64,000 bases of DNA, from NCBI GenBank assembly GCA_037501455.1, contig CM074862.1, positions 58,869,501 through 58,933,500 of the forward strand, given 5' to 3'. The stretch is from Lantana camara (lineage: Eukaryota > Streptophyta > Magnoliopsida > Lamiales > Verbenaceae). The position numbers and the translations under genes are program-made. How positions within the stretch are numbered: the first letter of the stretch is position 1; every line of letters starts with the position of its first letter. Of the stretch, positions 1 to 8,670 are shown piece by piece. Under the pieces are notes generated by a model that had not been told where the DNA came from, ran no database searches, and was given only the letters and a program-made list of their open reading frames with translations.

Positions 1-736
1 TGTACCCCAAATGATTATGCACGAAAGATTATGTATGAAAACCTAATGAACACTTTAATGATTACACAAGGTGGAGGTTGGAGACTTAGCCCTCTCACCG
101 GGCTCACGAATAACCTATTGAATGAACATGAATGTTATAATCCCGTTTGATGATTTTCTTGTTTTATCCGCTTAGGAAATGTTCTAAAACCTCTTATGGG
201 ATTATAACCTGCATGAGCGTGTTTTAATTCTGCAATGTTTTATATATTATGCCCTGTTTTATACCCACCAGTCCCCTTTGGACTGAACCCGAATTGCCTT
301 CAGTTGTGTTATGTAGGTTTTGGGAGAGCTAGGTGGGAATCCGAGTCTTTGGGTGTCTTGTATTCGAGTCTAGCTCTTTGTTTTGGGTCACACTCGCATA
401 CTCATATTGTTATCTTGTATATTGATTATGGTTACTTGGAGCGTACTTGATGGTTGGGCCGTGATGGCATTTTGAATACTTAGACTATTGCAATTATTTT
501 GGAGCTTGAAGCTCACGGTATATATATATGAGGATCATGTATTGCTTCCGCTTTATTGTTTAACTCTGTTATTCTTGCAATTTTATTTTGAATGGTTTAA
601 GGGTTACCTCCCGCCTAGCATAGCGTGTGTGTTGTGTCCCCGTTTGTCGTGATTTGGCACGCATATGAATTTTCCATTTTATATACGGCTCAGGTCTCGG
701 TGCGGGGGACGTGGTGCCTTGCGCTCGGGTGCTACA
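1..736 (+). repeat. Tek-G 5' LTR, 3' portion
   Basis: The last 736 bases of a long LTR whose start lies left of the window. It ends GCTACA and is followed 8 bases later by an initiator-tRNA-Met primer site, so it is a 5' LTR. It holds the 3' half of the shared Tekay-type LTR architecture: hairpin AGTCC/GGACT at 270-284, a branch-like CTGAA, a splice-acceptor-like TAG ending at 316, the arm 328-338 that pairs with 609-619, GCTTCCGC at 544-551 and GTGCGGGGG at 700. It resembles the tail of the solo LTR at 60241-63896 but is not the same family. Confidence 0.85.
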
Positions 737-744
737 TCCGTAGG

Positions 745-756
745 TGGTATCAGAGC
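745..756 (+). promoter_or_regulatory. Tek-G primer-binding site
   Basis: TGGTATCAGAGC, complementary to the 3' end of plant initiator tRNA-Met, 8 bases after the LTR end. It overlaps a stem in which 752-758 pairs with 774-780. The leader (737-951) carries TAGGTCGTACGGC at 801, a motif found at the same distance after the primer site in the other Tekay-like elements here. No other feature is seen in the leader. Confidence 0.9.
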
Positions 757-951
757 TCAGAGTTGCAAAACACGGGCTCTCGTGTCTTGTTGAGTTTGTC
801 TAGGTCGTACGGCTTCAGGAACTAATTATCAATATGCTTCATATGCATTTCTTATGTGCTTATGTGGCTTAATTGTTGCTATTTGATTGAATTACTTGCA
901 TTCTCATGCTTGGAGTAAACATAGCATGCATTTCAGTATTCTATTTACAGG

Positions 952-1596
952 ATGCCTCCGAAAAAAATATCGATCTCCATAACGGCGTCGTTGCCGCAAT
1001 CATTCTCCTACTCACCAACCACAACCACAAAAACCACCGCAAGCTGAGGCCTTTGTTAATTCATTTATTAATATTATTGATCTGAGGTTTCGAGACTATG
1101 TTCCACCGGCACTACCACCTGCACCAGCACCTGCGGGAGTTCAAGAAGGAGGAATTACGGCGGTATATCGCGAATTCAGAAATCAGAATCCCCCTAAATT
1201 CTACTCGGGAAATGATATCAAAGCCGAGCAATGGCTTAAGGAGATTGAAAGGATGTGGGAGCTTATTCCTTGTGGTTCTCAAGAAAAGGCGAGGTGTACA
1301 ACCTTATTGCAAGGAAAGGCCTATTCGTGGTGGGAAACAGCTAAGATCGGTCTAGATGCTTTCGGGGAAGATGTGGACTGGGATGTTTTTGTTCAGGAAT
1401 TCAAAGGCAAATTTATTCCACCTGCTGCTAGGAACCGAATATTGAAGGAATTTATGGAGTTGAAGCAAGGAAACAAGACTGTTTTGGAGTATATTTCCGA
1501 ATTTGATCGATTAGTCCGGTATGCTCCAATAATTGGAAGTGACGATGCTTATAAGGCGATGCAGTTTGTCCAAGGATTGAGACCTGATATTCAGAC
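952..1596 (+). pseudogene. gag: Tek-G gag, 5' part, truncated by insertion
   Basis: The start MPPKK at 952 corresponds to the usual MPPRR opening of Tekay-clade Gag. A frameshift and a TAA separate it from the main frame, which is open from about 995 and reads a proline-rich segment, then a retrotransposon capsid domain (about 1170-1590; motifs KFYSGNDIKAEQWL, AYSWWE, FIPPAARN, VLEYISEFDRL, KAMQFVQGLRPDIQ). The product would have been the capsid part of a virus-like particle. The frame stops at 1596, where the LTR of Tek-E begins. No zinc knuckle, protease or pol of this element is visible downstream; they should resume beyond the nested insertions but I did not find them. Close in sequence to the Gag of Tek-C. 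Confidence 0.85.
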
Positions 1597-2388
1597 TGTA
1601 ACGGCCCGACGAGGGCATCTACGCTTATCCCGCGCTACAGACCTAGCTTGTATATAGAATTGCTATCCATATACCCGTTAGGACCGAAGCAAACGGTGAC
1701 AAACAGACATCCTAGCTAGGTGGTACTAGACTCACAAAGCGAGTAAAACAAACAAAAGTATGCCGAAGCTTAAATCAAATATAACAAGTGCATAAAATTC
1801 ATTCATTCATCAAATAAGGTGACCATCATGGTCCAGCACAAAATGCTTAAGTGCAGAATGTAAAATCAACCTAATGACCAACACAGTCCAAACTAGCATA
1901 ATAAAACATCATACATACTAAATCCATAATTCCCGAAACATAACAAAAAACGTAAAGTATGTTACAAGCATAACGAGTACAAACTAGACTAAAAGACAAG
2001 ACTCTCAACAAGACTCCGCCTAGCTTGACTCCAAAACACAACCTGCGGACACGAAGGTAAAGGAGTTCAGTTCAAAAGGAACCGGTGAGGAGAAGTTTAT
2101 ATAGTACAAATGATATAAGAGGGATCAATGCATGCTCAAAACAAGGGCGTTCATGAACCGAATTAATTTTCGAAAACAATGCGAGTTTTATAAAATACGG
2201 ATCATGAATCACACGCATAACTGGCTCGTCAAGAACGAGCACTCCATCCAAACTTCCCAAACCAAGAAATCAAATCAAACCATCCATCACGCCATTGATG
2301 TCGAGGGTGTACGACCCCCAATCATCCATATCATAGAGAATTCGGTCCATGAAACCTAGTTCTCTCCAAGAATACTTCAACCCCGAAA
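1597..2388 (-). repeat. Tek-E 3' LTR, first piece
   Basis: Starts TGTAACGGCC and matches 45955 onward (the Tek-E 5' LTR) nearly base for base until 2388, where CRM-F1 interrupts. On the minus strand this is the 3' end of the LTR. The rest of the same LTR reappears at 40906-41800, so one LTR is spread over 40 kb. It carries the branch hairpin (2070-2082, GTTC/GAAC on sense), an acceptor at 2043 and GCTAGG / CGCCTAGC arms near 1710 and 2019. The expected left target duplication is CAGAC (1592-1596); its partner is not in the window. Confidence 0.85.
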
Positions 2389-3110
2389 TGATACAAACTC
2401 CATGTACTAGCCGTGAAACCCTAATACCAATACTTGGAGTTCAAGTTTTTGATCGTCCACAATCAAGGTTAAATTAAGGAGTGTGATCTGTTTGCTATAT
2501 TGAGCAAGGAACCAACACTATCAAGATAAAAGTAATGCACCCCGTCGACTATAATGAGTCGGGAAATGATATTATCCGGTGGAGGGTTTGAAACCCTAAT
2601 GACGTTCAACCAAGAACTAGAGAGTTTAACTCACTTGAATCATAATTCATTAAGAGTTGACTGAAAAAAACGTATTACAAGGCTGGAATTTAAAGATGCG
2701 TGCATGTGAATTCTAAGAGACAATTCAGAATTCAAAGAGACAAGCTATTCCCACCTCTTTCATTTTAGGTTAAATAAAATGGGCTTAACCTAATCTAAAT
2801 GCATGTAAAATAAATAAAAAGATGGCCCAAAGTATAATATAATAGTTCAGGGCCAAATTACAATAAACTTAACACAATTTGGGCTTAAAATTCAATCACT
2901 AAGATGTTGAAACAAGGTGGATTGGGTCCAGCTGAATACTTGTCTTCTTGGGGCTCATCTTGAGTTATTTGGATCAAAAGAGAATGAACTTCCTCTTGCA
3001 TTCTTTTGGACCGTGACCATGTGATGGGTCCCACATAACTTGGTTCATCTTGAGTTGTGATCATATCAACATTTGGATCAAAGAGTGGCCTTGTCTTATG
3101 ATTCACATCA
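2389..3110 (-). repeat. CRM-F1 3' LTR
   Basis: 722 bp, reading TGATAC...CATCA on the plus strand (TGATG...GTATCA on sense). Boundaries come from the matching copies at 48313 and 55227, the second LTR start at 4314, and a purine tract next to the right edge. The pol frame continues about 75 codons into this LTR. Left flank CGAAA (2384-2388) is the presumed target site in the Tek-E LTR. Confidence 0.85.
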
Positions 3111-3864
3111 TCCTCCCCTTCTTGAAAAGGATTCGACCTCGAATCAAAATCTGCATCAAAAGGAGTTATATCAGTCACATTAAAAGTTGTACTTACTATA
3201 CGTACCCGGAAGGTCAATCTTGTATGCATTATCATTAATCCTCTCCAACACTTTGAATGGTCCATCTCCCCTTGGATCAAGCTTGGACTTCCGTTGGTTA
3301 TTGAATCTCTCCTTCCTAAATTGCACCCAAACTAAATCACCTTTCTTGAAAAAAACCTTCCTTCGTCCCTTGTTAGCATGGATCATTGCTTGATTGTTTC
3401 TCTTGAGGATATGAAGCCGTGCATCTTCATGCATTTTCTTCACTCGTTTAGCCTTCTCTTTCCCATCTATACTCACAAGCTCATTCATAGGCAAAGGAAG
3501 TAAATCGAGAGGGGTTAACCTTCTTTTCCTTCGAATAGTTATGACACTCAAACACCATTTCCACTTTTCTCTCCCATTCAATATAGACCTCTCTTCCCCT
3601 ACGTGGTTGATGGTGCCTTGGTCATCTTCGTTCCCTTCTTGAGGACGCACTTGAGGCTGCCTCATCAAAGGAATCATCCTCAAACTCATTCCGTGGGTTA
3701 GGTTGCCTCTGATCTGTCCTTTCGTTTTGAATTTGAGTCATCCTTTCATCATTTTGATCCAAACGGTCTCGGATCTCATTGAATTGCACATTCATTCGTT
3801 CAAATTATTGTTGCATAGCTTGTAACACGAAATTCATGTCCTTTGGAGGTTGATCTTCGGCCAT
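2885..3864 (-). pseudogene. CRM-F1 gag fused to integrase C-terminus by internal deletion
   Basis: Read on the minus strand from ATG at 3864: MAEDQPPKDMNFVLQAMQQ, a stop, then FERMNVQFNEIRDRLDQ and, after frame breaks, WERKVEMVFECHNYS, the N-terminal half of a chromovirus Gag. At about 3525 the sequence jumps to the integrase C-terminus: LTPLDLLPLPMNELVS, a basic linker, the GPY/F module (LVWVQFRKERF, DPRGDGPFKVLERINDNAYKIDLPG), then FNVADLTPFD and, inside the 3' LTR, a tail with GPITWSRSKRMQEEV ending at 2885. Protease, reverse transcriptase, RNase H and the integrase core are missing. The joint lies in GTTAACCCC, so a short-homology deletion is likely. A frameshift at about 3190 separates the last two blocks. 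Comparison with CRM-F2 shows the undeleted arrangement. Confidence 0.8.
3111..3124 (-). promoter_or_regulatory. CRM-F1 polypurine tract
   Basis: Sense strand AAGAAGGGGAGGA immediately before the LTR start TGATG. It lies inside the pol frame (encoding QEGEDD), as expected for an element whose coding region overlaps the 3' LTR. Confidence 0.75.
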
Positions 3865-4313
3865 AATGTACTTGTAAAACAAAGGTTAGCGAAAACACCT
3901 CACAATCACTCCCTCACGTGTTTACACTCTTTGGTGTTCACTCCCCTCGTGTATCACTCAAAGTTATGGCTTTTTCCCTCTATTAGGCTCAGAATCTCAC
4001 GCCTTTTTCCACTCTTTACTCTCAATTCTTTGAAGAAAGTCACAAGAAGTTTCAAATTCCTCAACCAAAATAATCCCTTAAGATGAATGAATCCAAAGGT
4101 GCGAAAAAAAAAACTTGTCACAAACGAACGTATCAATGCGGAATTTAAATAAAGCTGCTTTTTTCTCTTTTTTTTTTTTTTATAACGCGACTTTTACTTC
4201 TCTTTTTTTTTTGATCTTTTTGCAGCCAAAATAACAAGAGAAACGAAATTACACAAAAAAATAAAGATAAGGATAAGTAACCATGTATGGAAACCTAAGC
4301 TCTTGATACCAAA
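3865..4313 (-). other. CRM-F1 leader and primer-binding site
   Basis: Untranslated leader between the 5' LTR and gag. Plus-strand CTCTTGATACCA at 4300-4311 reads TGGTATCAAGAG on sense, an initiator-tRNA-Met type primer site two bases from the LTR. T-rich and A-rich runs at 4154-4215. No gene seen. Confidence 0.75.
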
Positions 4314-4648
4314 TGATACGAACTCCACGTACTAGCCGTGAAACCCTAATACCAATACTTGGAGTTCAAGTTTTCGATCGTCCACAATCAAGGTTAAATT
4401 AAGGAGTGTGACCCGTTTGCTATATTGAGCAAGGAACCAACACTATCAAGATGAAAGTAATGCACCCCGTCGACTATAATGAGTCGGGAAATAACATTAT
4501 CCAGTGGAGGGATTGAAACCCTAATGACGTTCAACCAAGAACTAGAGAGTTTAACTCACTTGAATCACAATTCATTAAGAGTTGACTGAAAAAAAAAAGA
4601 AATACAAGGCTGGAATTTAAAGATGCATGCATGTGAATTCTAAGAGAC
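4314..4648 (-). repeat. CRM-F1 5' LTR, interrupted
   Basis: First 335 plus-strand bases of the second LTR of CRM-F1, about 97% like 2389-2725 by eye. It stops at TAAGAGAC where Tat-D enters (target site GAGAC, 4644-4648). The remainder is absent from the window and was probably lost in the deletion that made the junction at about 40901-40906. Confidence 0.85.
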
Positions 4649-5265
4649 TGTTTACACAAATTTTCGTGGAATCTGCCCTGATCGATTACAAAATACGAAA
4701 ATAGGGAAAACAAAGAATTTAACAAGTTAATTATGAATAAAGTGTTACAATCTCCATAAATCCTCTGATTCTTCCTAAATAGCGGATTCGAAGGCTTGAT
4801 GCTTGATCTCGAATCAAATGTAGAACTTGGTTGAATTTGACAGAAGTGTTGGCTCGTTGAACGGACTGCACTTTGGGATTGCAAGTGGCAATGGCTCAAA
4901 GGTTTGAGAGCTTGAATGCCTTTTGCTCTTGAGAGTTTGATGTTTTGTTTTTCATCTTGTGACTTATGAATTTCTTGTCGGAACTTGTAACCTTGGAGCC
5001 TCTATTTGTAGGCTTTCAGTTGCTCTCTTGGGCTTGGGCCTGGATTTGAAGACCGCTTCCTCGGGGTGGGCTTTATTTTATTTAATGGATCATTTTTTTA
5101 ATCCATTTAATTAATTCAAAGAATAAGAATAAAATTTATAATTCTTATCTTGAATTAAATATTTAAGCCCAAATTTATTATGGACTTAGGATAAAATTAA
5201 TAATCAACAGCCAATTTATTTGGACTATCAATTAATATTTTATTTTCAAATTTTCGGTGTCAACA
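4649..5265 (-). repeat. Tat-D 3' LTR
   Basis: 617 bp, plus-strand TGTTTACAC...GTGTCAACA, about 95% like 38748-39365 by eye. The sense start TGTTGACAC follows the purine tract at 5266-5279, which makes this the 3' LTR. On the sense strand GTAAACA is the 3' terminus. Confidence 0.85.
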
Positions 5266-5279
5266 GATGCCCCCACTTC
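5266..5279 (-). promoter_or_regulatory. Tat-D polypurine tract
   Basis: Sense GAAGTGGGGGCATC directly before the 3' LTR. An identical tract lies beside the other LTR at 39366-39379. Confidence 0.8.
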
Positions 5280-8200
5280 AAGGTTCGGAATGAGCGTCGA
5301 ACATTCGCGAGGCCGGGCTTGAGGTAACTGCACCATTTCTTTTCATTTGCTTGGTGTTTGGCCCGAACTTTGAATCGTGTTTTGTGGCTGCCCGAAAAAA
5401 AAATTAAATTGGCAATCTTTAGCAACTGTTGGTCCGAGACAAGGAGTTAGCCCAACATCTCCTCTTCTTTTTGACTTTTGAGAGTAATAGTTGGGCCATG
5501 TCCATGAGATCACCCATTTTGTTGGTTTATTTGGTAGCATTATTGGGTTATTAAATTTGAGGCAGCTATTTCCAAGTGCATCATGAACAAGGTAGCCCAA
5601 TCCTTTTTTTTTAAAAATAATTTCCATGATAACCTCCACTTTCTTAATAAACCTCATCGCTACATTTTAGAGATTTTTATCATTTGAGAAGATTTGGCCG
5701 GAAAATCTCGGGAAAAGAGCATTAATCAATTACATCTCTCGCCTTAGTAGTTGCCTAATTGGAATTTGCCATATTGGTTATGAATTCAAGCTTATATATT
5801 TCTGCAATTCTTGGAGAGATTGAGGACTGAAGAGGAAGAAAGGCGCCAGCTGATGACCCGTTGCCTCATCGTTGCAGTTTTCAAGCCACTCGGTGTTCAC
5901 CGTGGAGAAGAAGAACTGAACCATTTATCTCAGGTTCGATGTGCTTTGTGATAAAAATTTCGTCCGCGAATTCTGATTTGTAGATTGATTCGCTGCAGTG
6001 CTATTTTCGGTTTTTCAACAACAAATCCTTTGTGGTAGAGTTGCTTGTCGATGCCTTCCCTGTCTGTGTAGAGCATGCGGAGAACTCGATGACCTTCGAA
6101 ATAACGTCGTTTCAGAGCTCCAACACGATTTTGTCAACCGACTCCCCTGATCGTCATGTTGAGGAAAAGCTTGCCATTGATTTTGTAGAAGGGGGAGATA
6201 TTCACTTGGTGTTGCCGCAACTGATGATGTGTCTTCGTTTTTTTTTTTTAACTAATACATATTATTTTGTTGCATCCTCTTTCACTTCGTGTAGGTGGCG
6301 TTAGGTGAATGCAGACACGAATAATCTGACATTTTCAGTGATAGCCATTTCTTCCATTGCATATTCGTGCGACAATCTTACATCTTTGCCGAGGCTAGGC
6401 CGAATCCACAAACTCTTGTCGCAGATCCACGAACGAGGCAATCTGACATATCTACTGGCGGCTATGTTGAATCCACAAATTCTTGTTGCTCACATTCACG
6501 ACATACATCATCAAAGGGATGCGCACAATTTGAGCCACCGTACCATCAACATATACAAAGACTCTTTCACGACGACCAGAAACACGTGCCAGGAAATCTC
6601 ATGTCACACTGCTCTCACCTCAAATGAAAACTCATCAAGGATGTCCACTTTACAGCAGCAGCATGCTGGAAGCTTTGTTTGCTCCTACGGTCTAGCACGA
6701 TTGAAGTTTCAATCGCCACAATTTCTTGGATATGACTTTTGCACCACCGTGCTGCCAGTTCAGCCCCGAAAATGGCTCTTGTCTTGATGCCATATTCCCT
6801 CGACATCACAGAAATGCGTATGGAATTTTGCTCCGGAACCATTGATTCATCCTTAATGATCCTCGCTTGAAGTTTTCATCTTGGGACAGAACAACCATCC
6901 ACAACTTGTGCACGATCATCATCCAACATCATTCAGATTCTCGCAGTTGCAGCCAAGTCTTAGACTCTTTCCCCCGATCGGAACACCATTGTCGCGGTGC
7001 TCTCCTTCCTTGGCATCGATGAGATCCTGACAGATTTCCTCTCAAACCTCGATTCAGAACCATGGAGGCCATTCATTCACCACTTTGTGACTTCATAACA
7101 TGCATGAACATCCCGACATCAATAGAGATTTTTTGTGGCTAAAGCCGTTAGAGACACGTGCGGAGCATCATTCGGACATCCAACATCAATGAAGATTCTG
7201 TTTGCTGATATCCTTATTCCTTGTCGAGAAAGACGTGAGCATAAAACACTACTCCATCATCCGATCATCTCCATGCAAATGAGGATTCTGCTTATTGCAA
7301 TTTTCATTTCATACCCCCACAACAGCAGGAGTGCGTGCACTTTACCTTTCCATCCGGACCATGCTCACAAGTCACGAATAATTCTGCCTTTCAAGCCTTG
7401 CAAGTCATATTTTTCATCTCCTGACGAAGTGAAAGAGTTGTGGAACATCCTTCAAACCTTCATCAAGCCAAAGTGTTGTGAATTGTTGGTGGCCATCTAT
7501 CCTTCGCATCATGGAGTTGCATCTCAAGTGGTAGCGGTGGTCAACAACTTTACATCTTGCCGGATTCAATCAATTTCTCCGACACTTCATCCACTTTCAG
7601 ATGACCCCGTGACGTACATGACGAAGTGGAAAGACTCAAATCGCCATGTCACTTTTGCAGTATGATCTTCAAATGAAATCTCTTCCTCTTTTTTTGTTTC
7701 TCTCTCTTTCTTGCAGGTGAAGGGTGAAAAACAAGTTGAGGAGATGGGTTGTCGGAAGATTGAGACCCCCTGATCGGTAACAAGAGAAGTCCAAGATACT
7801 TTGACTCCAGTATAGAAGTGGAACAAATCATCACTTCATGCGATGAGGATTTGTTGTGACGTCCAACAAATGTCGACTTTGATAGAAGCTCTGACAAGAG
7901 ACATAGGCGTTGAAAGAAGTTTAGACACCTATGAAGAGCTTAGACAAAATATAGTAGCTTTTGTCATGCTTTTGTATTCCTGTTATCACTTTGATGTAAA
8001 AGAACACTAATTTGTGGAATAAAATTTTCTTTCATATCTCCACGTTTCCTTTTTTTGTGCATTTGTTTGTTATTCTTTGCTTTGATTTTGATCTTGAATG
8101 ACTTCAATGCATGCCCCCAGTGTTGGAATTTCACGAACTTATTGAAACTCATGAACAATTTAGATTTTTTTTTTGAAGATATGACTGAACTTGAAAATTT

Positions 8201-8286
8201 AGTATTCAAGTTGCTACGTACCCCAAAAAAGAGGATCAAGTCATTACGTAGTTCAAAGTTCTGTTGTTCTTTTTTTTTTTTTTTTG
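5280..8286 (+). other. Tat-D 3' region with a putative antisense transcription unit
   Basis: No pol similarity on the minus strand. The plus strand, antisense to Tat-D, looks like a transcription unit: a TATA-like TATATATT at 5793 (intact TATATAAAG in the second copy at 39898-39906), two splice-acceptor-like sites (pyrimidine run then GTAG ending 6294 with ACTAAT upstream; TTTCTTGCAG ending 7715), several open stretches (6032-6304, 6305-6787, 7135-7665) and an AATAAA at 8018. I recognise no protein family in those stretches. Extra reading frames between pol and 3' LTR, often antisense, are known in Tat-lineage elements (gene 23 of maize Grande is one). Either such an accessory frame or a captured host fragment is possible. 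Confidence 0.5.
8018..8023 (+). terminator. Polyadenylation signal of the Tat-D antisense unit
   Basis: AATAAA on the plus strand, preceded by T-rich sequence and followed by TTTTCTTTC, about 260 bases before the convergent gag stop. A typical plant near-upstream element, but a chance match cannot be excluded. Confidence 0.4.
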
Positions 8287-8670
8287 TCACATTTTATACT
8301 CATGCGAACAAGGAGTAACATGCAGTTTAGGCTCATGCATTAAGGAGCAAACTCCTTCATTCAAGATGATCCTTTTTGGGAAATTTGACTTTCGGAGGTA
8401 AATACGCAGCTTTGTTTTGTCCATCGATTTGTTGGCGTTATTTGGGAACACAACACTGGCTTCTCCAAGAAACGTAGGTGGAAAGAAATCTCTGAGAGTT
8501 GTATGGTTTGACTTGCAGGTTCTTTCTAATTTCTTCCGACTTGCTTGAGAATTCTTTAAACTTCTTGGTGGATTTCGTCTATGGATCTCAGTTCGCTTTG
8601 GCTTTTTCCATGATGTTAGTGGATGAACTTGATCAACACGTTGTTTTGGACTTTTTCGGCGGGTCACAAG
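8287..8670 (-). pseudogene. gag: Tat-D gag, 3' end, beyond the Tek-B insertion
   Basis: Minus-strand frame that joins the segment at 36930-37526 once Tek-B and one ACAAG copy are removed: DGDRWILV continues as TRRKSPKQR. The WILVTRRK-type sequence at this place in Gag is familiar from Tat-lineage elements. The frame runs through a basic region and FFPPTFLGEASVVF to a TGA at 8287. This piece is open; the damage lies in the upstream part. Confidence 0.8.

Noticed and set aside
7135..7665. A 176-codon plus-strand frame as a real host gene
   Set aside because: It is inside Tat-D, has no family I recognise, and the equivalent part of the second copy is deleted; reported only as part of an antisense unit.
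7658..7715. A 58-base intron between GTATGA and TTGCAG in the antisense unit
   Set aside because: Shorter than normal plant introns; the acceptor is credible but this donor is not.
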